A stretch of 64,000 nucleotides of DNA from Hypoxylon rubiginosum (taxonomy: Eukaryota; Ascomycota; Sordariomycetes; Xylariales; Hypoxylaceae): positions 2,046,001 to 2,110,000 of the forward strand of contig CADCXA010000027.1 in assembly GCA_902806565.1 (NCBI GenBank). The letters are read 5' to 3'. Positions 11,558 to 23,665 of this stretch are shown here, piece by piece. A model generated the notes under the pieces. It made no database searches. It had not been told where the DNA came from and saw only the letters and a program-made list of their open reading frames with translations. Position 1 is the stretch's first letter; every line of letters starts with the position of its first letter. A program made the position numbers and the translations under genes.

Positions 11558-12438
11558 CGTTATGTAATTCTTGGATGAGTTATGAACTCTGCTAATTTTT
11601 ATTTAGTCTTTGCCGCTTAATATTCAAGTGGCTTTTGATAGACTTTCCAACAGAAGCGTACCGCGCCTGTAGTTTAAGACATAAAAATCGGATGAAGGGT
11701 TCCCCAGCCAAGGCCATCCTATCAGCCGCTGCCGAGACCAGGCTATAGGTGCCCTTGTTTCCAATAAACTTCTTTTTAGCTTGCGGGACCATCTAAATAT
11801 CTCACATTGCGCCGAACTAGTTGTTCTATCCCTTCTTAAATCGGCTGACCTTTTTTTACTTTTTGTTACAATTTCAATACACGTCAACTATTCATCACCT
11901 ACAGCTATGATACAAAGATGAAAGGGGAAAAGAAGACGAGCAAGAGAGCAGAGGACAGGACAAAAGCTACATACCTCCTAGCCTACCTTGTTAGGTACCT
12001 AACTGGTAACATTACCTCACATCCTCACATCCCAAGGGCCAACACAACTGGCGTTACGCTACTGCAATAAAACGGTGCATGCGGCGTTGGCGGGGCATGC
12101 CACTGTAAAAGCCGTACCAGGATAACTGGGAACATTCACGCCCAAATCAGATTTCGATCAGGATCAGCGAATCAAACGATCCACTTGACATCACCGGCTC
12201 TGAATCAATTGAACACAGACACGGTCACGGTCTTGTGGCTTGTCAGCCCCGAAAAGACGGTCCATTCTCAGATTGACTGACAGATATCTTTTTTCTTTCT
12301 TTTTCTTACTAATGACTTGTTCTTGCGACCGTCTTTCGTTCCTGGTTTTTTTTATCTGTATATCCCTTACTACCAAAATAAGAATGACCAATTTTCAACC
12401 ATAGCATCCCATCGTAATCGTTGCCTCCCTTTTTTTCG
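11558..12438. other. Intergenic
   Basis: This is probably the shared upstream region of the divergent LYR-like and CHY/RING genes. It contains one exact TAGGTACCTA palindrome at 11992-12001. Short minus-strand frames near 11592-11887 overlap and show no domain. Confidence 0.5.
11992..12001. repeat. TAGGTACCTA palindrome, copy 1
   Basis: Exact 10-bp palindrome in an intergenic region. Two more exact copies occur at 15828-15837 and 46302-46311, with several one- or two-mismatch variants elsewhere between genes. Confidence 0.8.
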
Positions 12439-14509
12439 ATGGCGTCCCTCGTTGCCGACTTTATTGTCAACCCGGTCATACGACAAGCACGACGATTCTC
12501 ACGATCAAGTAACCAAACTCCATCCGAACCTATCTTACCTCCCGAGAGCGCTAGAGAAACTAAAGAGAGTCTGGAGGATGCCATTTCCGAGACCGAAGAG
12601 GATTCATACCTGGGCGATGAAGTAGACGGAAGCGTACGGTCATCTTCGTCCCGGAGCTCCGTCCATCCAAACCCGCATAGCGATGTAGCCGACTCGAGAG
12701 GTAATTCTGGCCAACCCATTACCCTAAGCCGTGCCAGCCTTGGCAACTCCAACATACCTATCCGTGAAAATGATGTTCGAAATACCAACAACCAGAGCGA
12801 ACCTATGGCTACAGGTAGCTCGAGCCTGGCGACTGGCGGGCTATTATCCGGAATCGATCTTCCTGGATCGAGCATAGGGCGACGGAGGTCTTTACCTGAA
12901 GATGATGGGATGGGTGCATTAAGGAGGCGCATATTCGCCATTCAAGCACAAGAAATAGGGGCGCCTGCAAAAGCGAGCCTAATGCACCAGTTGCTAATAG
13001 AAGGGTACACCAAGTCAAGGATAGTCCCAACCGAACGGCCTCAGACACCTTCTAGCCCTACGAGTTCGGAGAATCGACGTTCTCAAGGTCCACTAGAATC
13101 CTTTAAGTTCTGGCAGAACACATCGGACGAGACGGAGCCGCGCAATGAGTTTGATCTAACACCCGAGGACATCCGACCTACTTTTGCGCCGCCGAGAGAT
13201 CCATCAGAGGACGTCGGTGAAGATGTAGAGGAACCCGAATACTTAGATTACCACCCCCTCGGCTGCGAACACTACAGACGAAATGTCAAGCTGCAATGCT
13301 CGACGTGTAATCGATGGTACACATGTCGCTTCTGCCACGACAAAGTAGAAGACCACAATCTAATCCGAAAAGACACCAAAAACATGCTATGCATGTTTTG
13401 CGGTACTGCCCAGAGAGCTGGCGAAATATGCGTATCTTGCGGTGCGTCGGCGGCGCGGTATTACTGTAACATATGCAAATTATGGAACGACGATCCTGAT
13501 AAACCTGTCTACCACTGTAACGACTGTGGTATCTGTAGAATTGGAAGAGGCATTGGTAAAGACTTCTTCCATTGCAAGGTAGGATAAATTTTGTTGATGC
13601 CAAATCATATATATTATATATAGATGTGCTGACTCGTGGAAATAGACGTGTTGCGCCTGTATCGCTATTGGCCAGGAGAGGGATCACAAGTGTATCGAGA
13701 GATCAACCGACTGCGACTGTCCCATATGCGGCGATTATATGTTCACGTCGCCGAAGGCCGTATGCTTTATGAAGTGCGGCCACAGCATCCACCGGCAATG
13801 CCTCGACCAACATATGAAAGTTGCGTATAAGTGTCCAATCTGCAACAAAAGTCTTGCCAACATGGAGCTTCAATTCCGGAATCTCGACCTGGCAATCCAA
13901 ACACAGCCCATGCCGCCCGAATTTCAAGACACGCGGGCGCTGGTCTTATGCAACGATTGTTCCGCTAAAAGCTCTGTCAAGTATCATTGGCTAGGTCTGA
14001 AGTGCGGTGTTTGCTCGTCGTACAACACTGCCCAGCTCCAGATACTTGGCATGACCGACGAAGCAATCGAAACCGATCTGATCGGCCGTGAAGTGCAACA
14101 CTCGGAACTGTCGGCTTCACGAGGCACAGGCGCTGCCGAAGCCGGAGACGGCACCCGTGCATGCGATATCAGGAGACGCCACTCGTCAAACGTCGAGCGG
14201 TCGACGATTACCAGATCGGTGTTACAATCAGCTTTCCCCGACAGGATTGCACGTTCCGTGTCGCCAACTCATCCCTCGCTCGTCTGGAACCCGCCGGCCG
14301 GCTACTCTCTTGCAGAAACCGAAGAGGAAGAAAGGGAAGATATGCTGGGTTTCTGGAGCCGGGTACCTCGCAGCATAGCATCCAATGAAGAGGACGACGA
14401 AGAGGCTTCCGACGATGAATATCTGTCATCCTCGGAGGAGGAAAACGACGAAGGCGACGAAGGAGACGATGACGACGTAGATGACTTTGAATTGTTTGGC
14501 CATCGCTAG
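12439..14509 (+). CDS. CHY/CTCHY zinc finger and RING-type E3 ubiquitin ligase (Pirh2-like)
   Basis: Exons 12439-13578 and 13646-14509 give 667 residues. Residues 1-270 are a polar, Ser-rich region, probably disordered. From about 275 a CHY zinc finger begins (GCEHYRRNVKLQCSTCNRWY) and leads into a CTCHY finger (YYCNICKLWNDDPDKPVYHC). The intron falls inside the CTCHY finger. A RING finger follows at about 405-450 (CPICGDYMF, then CGHSIHRQCLDQH and CPICN). A CNDC...CGVC zinc ribbon sits near 480-510, and the last 60 residues are very acidic. This order is that of Pirh2/RCHY1 proteins, with a long fungal N-terminal extension. Expected role: E2-dependent ubiquitination of nuclear or cytosolic targets. 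I used the ATG at 12439 because no ATG lies upstream in the same open frame. Confidence 0.93.
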
Positions 14510-15061
14510 ATGGCTACCGGCGGATTGAGCTTACATTGACTCGGGTGGTTTAGGATTATCATACAGGTGGCGTTTAGGGACAGCATCGAATGCATAGGGG
14601 AATACCAGTGAGGTTTTGTTATTGGGCGAAAAAGGCTTGTGTCCGGTTATACAATGCTTCAACATGCAAATTGGTAGATTGGTATATGGCAGACGGAAAA
14701 CTTACATAATATAAGCATCGTATACCTCATGTGGTTTACATCATTACTATCATCACACTTTACAAGGATCACGAGCTTGTCGAATCTTATGTATCCTAGT
14801 GGTGACAGAGCGTTCATGGCTTGTGAGACTTGGAAATAGTTCATGATCAGGTAGGTATACATACCTAGGTACTTTACACAAGAATATCAGACGTGTAACT
14901 GAATGTGATATTATTTCGTACACACCACATGCCTCTAACTACACTCTTCGTGTAAGTGACACATCAGCCAAGCAGGTTGAACTCCGAACGCCTCTCGCCT
15001 TGGGGTATGCATAATGTCCGAACATGGGCGGGCTTCACCAACCTCGGGATCTTTTTTTTTC
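14510..15061. other. Convergent intergenic
   Basis: 3' flanks of the CHY/RING gene and MZT1. It holds a CCTAGGTAC word near 14870 but no gene that I can support. Confidence 0.5.
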
Positions 15062-15476
15062 TCATCGACTGGCTTCCTGCGCGAAATCCGCCTTTTGTGC
15101 TTCCTTACGCAGAAATTGGACGACATTCTAGATGTGGGCGTACAGCGAATTAGCTTTCTATCTACTATCTGGGATAACCTGAGACCAAGCTCGGTTTCTG
15201 GAGAACGTACCGCGAGTGCCTCCGGGTTCACGCCATTCTCAATCATGGATATGCAGATGGAGAGGGTGCGACGGTCTAGATGGCAGTTCTATTGGTGAAT
15301 GAGAATTTAGAAGTTGATTTTCCTTATGCTGAATGCTGCGTCGTGATAATTGTTTTGTTATATAGTGAGTGTAGACTTACGAGAATGGTGGATATCTCGT
15401 GCAATATGTCGACAGCTTGCTGCGCGGCCTGCTGTTTCTCGGTGGCATCTTGGGGAGTGCCTGCTGCCGGTGGCAT
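15062..15476 (-). CDS. MZT1: Mitotic-spindle organizing protein 1 (MOZART1, Mzt1)
   Basis: Three small exons, 15381-15476, 15211-15288 and 15062-15127, encode 79 residues. Intron 1 is 92 bp and intron 2 is 83 bp, both with GT-AG ends, and every exon is a whole number of codons. The core reads ILHEISTIL, then [23 protein letters not shown], then VVQFLRKEA. This is the three-helix MOZART1 pattern, and the size matches the family (about 70-90 residues). Mzt1 binds the N-terminal regions of gamma-tubulin complex proteins and is needed to recruit or activate the gamma-tubulin ring complex at spindle pole bodies. The gene is split so finely that it is easy to miss. It lies upstream-to-downstream in tandem with SPC25. 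Confidence 0.93.
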
Positions 15477-15942
15477 TGTCGCGAATAAGAGGGATCAAGT
15501 TTATTGAGCGAGTCAGGTATCAATATCGCGCCGATGAGTTGCGCGCCGAGATGAAGTTGTAAGTGATAGAACGCGTGGGGTCGCGGAAGACCTGAGTCGG
15601 ATTTTATTAGCTGCAGCTGCTAGCAACTGTTCCCCCCTTTAACAAATTCCATTCATATGGCGCAACGACACCTTCATACCAAACATGTTGTTATCACAGG
15701 GAATAAATCACATTTAATAGTCATATATATATGTAGGCACGTTTAAGGCATTTTCACTTATTCAAAGGAGATCTTAGGCAACCCGTAGAAAGCCATTGAT
15801 TCAATTATCGACTAACCAAACCAGGCCTAGGTACCTAAAGCAACACTACAAACTCCAGGCTCCTCCAGGCTCCTCCAAAAAGCCAATATAGGTATCGTTT
15901 CATAACAGCGTAGGTGATAGGTAATAGCGTAAGAGGTTAACC
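15477..15942. other. Intergenic between MZT1 and SPC25
   Basis: Upstream region of MZT1 and 3' flank of SPC25. It contains an exact TAGGTACCTA at 15828-15837 and a duplicated CAGGCTCCTC near 15856-15878. Confidence 0.5.
15828..15837. repeat. TAGGTACCTA palindrome, copy 2
   Basis: Exact 10-bp palindrome, preceded by GGCC, in the gap between MZT1 and SPC25. Confidence 0.8.
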
Positions 15943-16809
15943 TCACGACTTCATAGCCTCGACGAAGAGCTCCCTCATGCCCTTTAGCAGGACGGCCAGG
16001 TCCCTAGTCTCGTTGACGCGGTCGAGGACGCGGTCGACCTTTTCGCGCTCGAGCTTGGGGCGGCAGTGGCGGACGTCGTAATCTTTCGACGACGTGCTGA
16101 GCTCGAACCAGGCCTCGCGCTCCCAGCTCTTCTCGTCGACGTGCGTGTACACGAACTTGAGGCGGTCCGTCTGGCCCGCCCCCTCGATCTTCAGGCACAG
16201 GTTCTGCATCCAGAAGTCGAGCTCGGGCACGTTGAAGCGCGACTGCGAGTCGACGTACTGCGCGTGCGCCCGCTGCGCCGCCAGCCGCCCCTCGATCTCC
16301 TTCTGGGTCTCGGCGATCTGCTGCTGCAGCGCGTCCCGCGCCGCCTTGTTCTTGTCCCGCTGCGCGCTCAGCGACGCGATCGCCGCCTGCATCTCGCGCG
16401 TCTCCGCCGACTCCTTCGATATCATCTGCTGGTGCGTGCTCGTCTTCTGCTGCAGGATCTCCATGTCCCTCTTCTTCATGCGCTGGTCCTCTGTTTCGTC
16501 GCGACATCGTTTTTATTAGTCTTCCTATTCTGTTCTGTCTGTTCGCGGGGTCGAGGAAGACGGCTACTGCTGCTTACCTTGTAACTCGGCCACGTTCATG
16601 CGGAAGTGGTTGCGTTCCTCTAGCACGCGCTTCCTCCCCTGCTCGATGAAGGTGTCGAATCTCGCGCTGAACTTGGCCATGCGATCGCGCAGCTCGTCGA
16701 AGCCGAAGTTTATGCTGGGCAGCGAATCTGCCATGGATGGGGCCGTCGCCGCCATCGCCTGTCGGCCGCTCAGACTCGAGGATAGGGAAGGTTCGAATAC
16801 GGAAGCCAT
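15943..16809 (-). CDS. SPC25: Kinetochore protein Spc25 (Ndc80 complex)
   Basis: Exons 16578-16809 and 15943-16490, with an 87-bp intron, give 259 residues. Residues 1-50 are Ser/Ala-rich. About 55-160 form a long heptad-rich coiled coil (for example KKRDMEILQQKTSTHQQM). The C-terminus is the globular Spc25 RWD-like domain, with FWMQNLCLKIEGAGQTDRL and KFVYTHVDEKSWEREAWFEL. Length and architecture fit fungal Spc25. It pairs with Spc24 in the Ndc80 complex, which ties kinetochores to spindle microtubules. I chose the ATG at 16807-16809 over an upstream in-frame ATG at 16884, because MASVFEP begins a typical N-terminus and the 25 residues before it look like leader. Confidence 0.92.
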
Positions 16810-17525
16810 TTTCTGATATGTAGGCCTTCTAAGTTTTGAAGAGGTTTGCAGATTCGGTAGGTAATTGTCAATAGTTCGATTCAATCTTGTTGCGACGACT
16901 TGGAGCTGGAATATCTGAATTGGAGTATAAATTTAACAAATTTAGGTCAGTTCATTGTTTATTTTCGTTGCCGAGCGCCATTAGCCTTAGTGACCGACCT
17001 GCCGGGCTAGTGACCCACTGTGGGTACTTTTACAATTGCCATGTGAAGCACCCTGAGCACCCTGGCCGCCTAGCTTAAAGCGCCGTAGATGCCTTCGTTA
17101 AATCCCTTCGTTAACTCTCTATTAGAATCTTGGATTTCTCTGTTGCTTTTTCTCAGCAGTTTGCACTTAGCAATTCTTTGCCTGAGGTATACAAATTACT
17201 ACAAACAATAGCTTCTACTAATTATTAATTCCCTAGACACTTGAAGCTGGTCAAGTTGGAAGTCAGTTCCCGGTTCTACGCTAAGATTCACCGTAATACA
17301 AGGATTTTTCACGGTCCAATTATTTCCTATTTGAGCACCTTGAACTCTGACCTTTTCCTCCCTTCAAATCTTCCAAGTGCGTTTTCAGCACAAGCCTCAC
17401 CTTTTTGTACTTGCGTTCTCAAGCTCTTAATCCCAACTCGCTTCCCTTGGCTTTCCAAGGCATCGCTATGTACTATTTTCAAGGACGGTTAGCAGCTAAG
17501 AGATCTATCGGACTTCGTTCTCCGG
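16810..17525. promoter_or_regulatory. Divergent intergenic region, SPC25 / RRN6-like
   Basis: 716 bp lie between two divergent start codons and must hold both promoters. A short plus-strand frame at 17241-17492 has no domain and is probably leader sequence. I cannot place a specific factor site. Confidence 0.45.
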
Positions 17526-20500
17526 ATGACTGACCGTCAAATCACTGAATCTACTGTTGGTCTCGCAGGACGCCTTTCTCATTTGCCTTACAGGTTAGGC
17601 AAGGCGGAGGATCGCGGGTGGCAATCCACCAGGAACTTTGCTCAACATAGTACGTATTTGTAGACCAAGAGGGCTTCCTTTCTAGCACGCTAACTTTTCG
17701 CAAAGCACCTGTATTCACAGAGCTCGGCCCTCACAAAACATGGGTTTCACCTTCTGTTACTGCTGGCATACCATCTCCAAACTCATCAGCTAGCACTACT
17801 TGGCATTCGAGCCGAAGGCAACAGAAATGGCTCCTGAAAGCTCACCCTGAAGCCCACCTAGGAAATGAAGATATCTATGACCAGCTAGTATTATCACAGC
17901 CATCGCCCTTGCTTCATAAGGAACCATGGGGTTCACCCCTCTTCTCGATCGGTGAACTCACTGATATAAGTGATCCCCGGAGAGTCTCTAGCGCGCCCTT
18001 GATAGTGGTTGCTGCTGGCGAAGCAAAAGACACCCTTCGCCTGGTGAAACCGAGTGTAGACGAATGGCAGTGGGATAACGACGACAGTGCCTCGTTGTTA
18101 CTTGCTGACGTGAAAGATGAGGATGAGTCGGCCTACGTCGAGGAAGAAACTGCAGGACCTATTCGCCGTCTGAAAAGTGTGGTGGACCCTAAGAGATACG
18201 ACCCGACGCGCTGGGTGGTCGTGCAACGCGATTCTGGTACTCGCGTGTTTCGACCAGAATATCAAAAGATCTCTACGATATCTAAGCATAACGGTGGAGC
18301 AAAACCCTCTCATATTGCAGCAAACCCGCTATTCTTTCTCCATAAAGACCGTACTGGAGGTAGCTCACATTCGGATGTATCATTCAACACGGGCGAAAGA
18401 TCAAAACCGCCTCAACTCGGACTTATCGACGAGCGTGGATTCTGGAGCGTCTGGGATATCACCCATACGAAAGTCAAATCTAGAAAGCCAACGGTCAAGC
18501 TCAGCAAATGCGGCCATATCGAGAAAGGCGTTCTAGACCGTCTCCCGTCTGAATGCCAAGAGGAAGCACATTGGCACAAAATACTTTGGGTAGGATGCCC
18601 AGGGAGCCCATTAGAAGGATCGCAAGCGTTTGATTTCGAGGATGATGCAGATGCTCCCGATACCCAGAGCTCGTTTCCCCAGCTTGTGCGGTCTTCCACG
18701 TTGCTTTTATGCAATTCAAAATTGGTTAGGCTGCTGGATCTCACTAGCAATTTATTCCTCCCCGACATATCTTTCGTGAAAGAAGGTGGTCGAGATTGCA
18801 TTCTGGATGTGCGTGAAAATCCACAAGACACGCAATATGCCTTTATTCTGACCACGTCAAAATTGTTCATGATCAGGGTATATTCAACCCTGGGGCAGGA
18901 CTGGGAGTCACAGAAACAATGGGCAATTGTACTCTCGATATCTCACTTGAGAAACGGGTTCGACCAGAATCTGCAGCTTGCTGTTGCTCCTGGACCCACG
19001 TCATCTGGGCTAGCAACCTCCCTTGTCTACATATACGCTCATGATAGCGCGCGCATCGATCTTTTCTGTATCACTATGCGGAAACGCGATCCTTCTGGGG
19101 TTATGTATCACAGTGAGGCGGTCGTACTTGATGCTTTCCAACATGCGTCCCCGAATGTAGCAGTCCAGGCTCTATGCCTTCATCCTGTAGCAGTTGCTAT
19201 GAAGCGTTCAGGCACTCCAACCAAGTCTGCAAGTGCGCTTGCTAAGCAACAGGTCCGGTTCTACCAGCTCGCTATTCTTAGAACAGACATGTGTCTCATT
19301 TCCACACTCTGCGTTTCCACCTCTGCATTACCGATCGACCAAATAAGTCGTCCGAACCGCCAAGTAAGTCGGACTAAAAAGCAGTACAAGGGAAAGATAT
19401 CCATCTTGAATGATGTATCTTCTCGCTTCGTGGTACGAGACGATGCCGCGATATGGGCCAACAAGGGGAGACACATTACCAGAGGAACCGGCATACTCTC
19501 TCAACAGTCTGTAACACGAAGGTCCGTGAAGTTATTTTACGAGCACCTTCGCACGGTTCTGGGTGATCAGGTCAACGGATATGATAAACCATCCGCCGAA
19601 GAGGATGGTTTTGTTACATTCGACCATGTCCATGTCGCAGTTAAACAAGCTCTCGAGACTGGAAGCATGCCCGCTACTACTTTGTAAGTTGGATCATCCG
19701 ACCTCTCTCGTGTATTCGAATCTAACCAGGTTTACAGGTTTCAAATGCTTGAAAATGTGACGCTGCCTAGGGACGTTAGTTTTGTAGATGCTGAGTGGGC
19801 GTCTCAAGTAGACTGGATAGGACGTAACGATCCGCCCGTGTCGCTCCTACGACTCGATCGACCGCGTAGCCAGATTACCAGATCAGCAGCATCTTTACAG
19901 GAATTGCATTCTACGCTCTTCGATATGACAGAGACTACTAATTCTAATGGCGAGATGCAAGACTGGACGCGGGAGATAAGATCGATGGCAACTAGACAGA
20001 TAGCTTGCGATGTTTACCTTTCTCTCCTCGGACTCGTTCATCGTCAGGCGGATTTGAGCGAATCCCAGAAGACCTTGACAGACGAGCTCGAAAACATGGT
20101 TATCGATAGTCAAGGAGAAAGTGTTACAGGGGCTTCGTCGAGGGCGGGGTCTGAAGCACTGCCGTCGAGTTTACAAGCGGAACGGCCCCATGGAGAAGAT
20201 GCGGCCATGGCACTTTTAAGGTCATACACAGGCACCGGCAAGTTCGTGCCAACGAAACGTACGGTGCTTCTTGATAAATGGGAAGTTGGGGCCAACCCGG
20301 ATAAGTATGTGTTCGACCTCGACAGAAACAAAGAAGTGACTCCGGGAATGCAAAAGAGAGCCAAGCAACTTGCTCGTGAGAGTCGGAAAAGGCGAAGGGC
20401 GGAAACGCTTTTCAACTCTTCTCAGAGAGATGGAGAACCGACTCTGCCAGCGACACAGCCAGTCCCGGATACTCGGTTCTTCAGCAGCCAATATAGCCAG

Positions 20501-20641
20501 CCTATGATTCGGTCTTCGCAGAGCCAGGCCCTCAGGTCTGATCCCCCGCTAGCTATGTCCCAGCCCATACGAGGCATTTTTGGTAGTCGAGACGAGAGGC
20601 CCAAGAAGAAAGTTAAGAAGAAGCGGGTAGGGGGCTTCTGA
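17526..20641 (+). CDS. RRN6-like RNA polymerase I core factor subunit
   Basis: Three exons, 17526-17649, 17706-19683 and 19738-20641, give 1001 residues. The N-terminal half (about 80-500) reads as a beta-propeller-like region with repeated hydrophobic strands such as QLGLIDERGFWSVWDI and TLLLCNSKLVRLLDL. It is followed by a helical part and a C-terminal low-complexity tail ending in a basic run (RPKKKVKKKRVGGF). This matches fungal RRN6-like proteins. In yeast Rrn6 works with Rrn7 and Rrn11 in core factor to recruit RNA polymerase I to rDNA. The lysine-rich end would suit a nuclear/nucleolar location. The first intron was chosen because it links FAQH to TPVFTELGPHKTW in frame. The family call rests on overall pattern rather than one motif. 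Confidence 0.82.
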
Positions 20642-21223
20642 TAGGAGCTAATTGTATGCAGAGTTTATGATAATGAAATCAAAATTCGAAATTCTCAGTT
20701 ATGACCTGGTTCTGAAGATTATGATGAAGTTTATGGCAGTGATTTACATTCGTCTCGCATACGGCGATGTGCTATGACTCCCATTCTTTTTCGTGGTTAA
20801 GCAGCTAAGTTCTGGATCGCTCGTAACAGAATTAAAAGGCGAGACGTGAACGTAAGAGACTTAACAACCTACATAGTTGCACTCCGACTTCATAAAGTAA
20901 AAAATAAAACTTTGGTCGTTCCCCCGTCCTAACCAAACCAATAGATATTATTTTCAATTAACCAAGAGTTGCAATATAAAATGCTATCCATCTTCAACTT
21001 GAACGAGTTTGCCTGGAGTAACTCGAGTGTGACTTCACACGCCGCAGCTACCCGCATTTTCAATACATGCAATTACCCGATAATCCAACCACCTTACCTA
21101 CATCTTCTACTTAACATCCACATCGACCTTGATTTCAGATTTATCATCGTCTACCGTCTCTCCTTGAAACTTATAACAAAAACTCCATCGATATTTACCT
21201 AAGAAATACTTCAAGTTATCACC
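20642..21223. other. Intergenic
   Basis: 3' flank of the RRN6-like gene and promoter of the PITH gene, tandem on the plus strand. No further feature seen. Confidence 0.5.
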
Positions 21224-22063
21224 ATGTCTCACTGCCACGACGAGCACCAAGGCCATGGCGGCCATGGACATGATCATGGTCACGACCACGAGCATGACCA
21301 CTCGGATGATATAACGCCCGCCCTGCAGCACAGCCTATACCAGCACATTAAATTCGACGGAATTAATACGATGAACGAGACTGTGAGCGGCTCCGGTAAA
21401 GCCGTCGTGAAGAAGACCTGGGCCGAGCGGTTGGAGACGGAGCCCGAGTTGGCCAGCGATGCCGATGAGCAGATCCTCATGACGGTGCCGTAAGTCACCT
21501 CAAGTCGCCTAAAATCCTCCTTTTTTCCCCCGACAAGACCCCGTGTAGCACTACTAGCATACCATACATATAAATACATAATACCCATATACTTGACTCG
21601 CGACATACCGGTATCTAACATTCGTCGCAACAGGTTCACCGGGCAGGTCAAGCTGCACTCGATCCTGCTGCGGACGTCGGCGTCGGACAGCGCGCCGCGG
21701 ACGCTCAAGCTGTTCATGAACCGGGACGGCCTGGACTTCGAGACGGCCGAGGACCTGGCCGCCACGCAGGAGCTCGAGCTGCCGCACACCTCCGAGGTCC
21801 AGGAGATCCCCGTCAAGCGCCACATCTTCAGCGGCGTCCGGCAGCTGACGCTCTTCTTCGTGGATAACTTCGGTGACGGGGACGAGGACGTGACGCGTAT
21901 TACTTATATCGGGTTTCGAGGCGAGTGGACGCAGCTCGGGCGCGCGCCGACGCATATTCTGTACGAGGCGGCGGCGAACCCGAGTGACCATGCTGTGAAG
22001 GGGACCGAGGTGCATCGGCTCGGCCACGAAACTGGCGCCGGCGGCCGAGGACGGGGGGCTTGA
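21224..22063 (+). CDS. PITH domain protein (PITHD1-like)
   Basis: Exons 21224-21489 and 21634-22063, with a 144-bp intron, give 231 residues. The first 30 residues are strikingly His/Gly/Asp-rich (GHGGHGHDHGHDHEHDH) and could bind metal. The PITH (proteasome-interacting thioredoxin C-terminal) beta-sandwich follows: FTGQVKLHSILLRTS, then TLKLFMNRDGLDF, RQLTLFFVDNFGDGDEDVTRI and TYIGFRGEW. The length is close to that of animal PITHD1 (about 210), plus the His-rich head. Some PITH proteins associate with the 26S proteasome; no thioredoxin domain is present here. It converges on the CCDC25 gene with only about 215 bp between stops. Confidence 0.93.
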
Positions 22064-22278
22064 GCGATAGTGAAGAACTCGTTTCTTTAGTATGCATGGG
22101 TTATTGGTGTGTCACATTTACGGTTGGTTGATAGGAAAAGAGAAAAAAGGGGGTTAAATCCCTAGGCAATCGTCACAGGAGAGAGAAAAGAAAAATCATG
22201 TAGACTACCACATCGGTATGTCATCACCACGGAGTTTTGTGTGTTTTGTATTTTGTTATCATGTAGCACTCAATCTTG

Positions 22279-23252
22279 TCACATGAAGTCTTCCTCCCAA
22301 GTCTCGTCCCGGTTCTGGTTGTTCGAGGCCTCCATGTTTTCCTCGGTGAACAGGTCGTCGTAGGCGTGGTCCTTCTGCCACTTCTTCTCCTGTCGCTCCT
22401 TTTGTACCTTGGCCTCTTCCTTCCTCTGCGTATCCACGTTGTTAACATGAGACGTCTGTATGGGTATATAAACGTAGATTATAAGGTGAGAAAGGTAGTA
22501 AGAAGAAGAAAATACGTTTAAAAAATATATAAAAAAACTCACCCGGTTCTGTTGCGCGGCCTGGTCTCGTTTCCGCAGCTCCCTTCGGTGGTCTTCTCGC
22601 TCCTGCTGCAGATCGGGCTGCTTCTCGACCTTGGTCTTGTTGAGGCGGTTGATGACGGCGTTCTCGCGCTGGGGCACAAGGATCTTCTTCACCCTGCGCT
22701 GGTCCTTGAAGCTGACCTGGCCGACGGCCATGCTGCCGTCCTTCTTGAGATTAGACCAGGGCGTGTAGATGATGGTGACGTTGTCCTTCTTGTTGCCCTC
22801 GATGGAGTTGGCCTTGGTCAGCTGGGCCAGGTCCGTGAGCAGGTCCTGCGGTATGTTGTCCCATGTGTCGCCCTCGTTGAGCCGCAGGTAGATGTGAGCG
22901 CTCGAGAGCTTGTCTACGTGGAACTGCTCGTAGTAGAATACCCCTATTGCGTGAGAACTCATGAATTCTTTTTTTTTACATGGGGGTACCACTCGAGAAT
23001 TCGGGATAATTCATACCCTAAAATAAAAATGAATACATACTCCAAAAAAAAATTTGAAACTCGAGATCATGACGCTACTCACCAGACGTCTTCCTCCCAG
23101 CCGTACTTGATCAACTCCTCATCTTTACAAATCGTCAGTATGTGATTCGGCACCGATCGACTTAGATGGAGTCACCCACTCTCGAATTTGTCCTTGCCGA
23201 CGTAGACGAACGCCGGAGGGTCCACCGTCGTGGATTTGAAGTAATAAACCAT
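22279..23252 (-). CDS. CCDC25 homologue (NFACT-R/DUF814 domain, coiled coil)
   Basis: The model is 23180-23252, 23083-23122, 23017 (a single base), 22543-22923 and 22279-22425, giving 213 residues; human CCDC25 has about 208. It starts MVYYFKSTTVDPPAFVYVGKDKFE, continues NEELIKYGWEEDVW and FHVDKLSSAHIYLRL, and ends in a charged coiled coil (RKEEAKVQKERQEKKWQKDH). The first 100 residues are the RNA/DNA-binding-type NFACT-R domain. In animals the protein has been reported as a DNA sensor and a ribosome-linked factor; the fungal role is unknown. The join between VW and FHVDKLSS needs one extra G that only a 1-nt exon, or two successive splicing steps, provides. The alternative is a sequence error or an unusual splice site. 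Confidence 0.87.
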
Positions 23253-23665
23253 TTGTACTAGAATACCAGGAGTCGGGTATATACTGGAAGTTTTCGCAAG
23301 ATATTTTGAATAAAGAAACGGGTGGATTTTTGGATTATTGGGCAAGTCGTGATCCGATTCACAGCTCCAATTCAAAGTCGTTACCGCTAATGCCAAGCTT
23401 TCAGTGTACGTACCTTGGTACCTTAAGCACAAACCAATAGCGCTGCTAACACCGCGGATTTCCCGCTAGGACCCACCCGAATTTTTCAACGCCAAAGCCA
23501 AATGAAGCTGCGATTTATCGAGGTTTGGGACTACCATTGAAACCCGCCACTTTAATACCCAGCATCTACTCGAGCATCTCGTAACACACCCAATCCGCTC
23601 GAAATCAACCCAATCCAAAGACTCTCGACCCAATTGAGTGGTGAGCACCAGAGCTCCCAGCGACA
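23253..23665. promoter_or_regulatory. Divergent promoter region, CCDC25 / uL3m
   Basis: 413 bp separate the two divergent start codons. Both promoters must lie here. I see no recognisable factor site. Confidence 0.5.

Noticed and set aside
16004..16584. Long frames in other phases over SPC25
   Set aside because: Shadows of the GC-rich SPC25 second exon.
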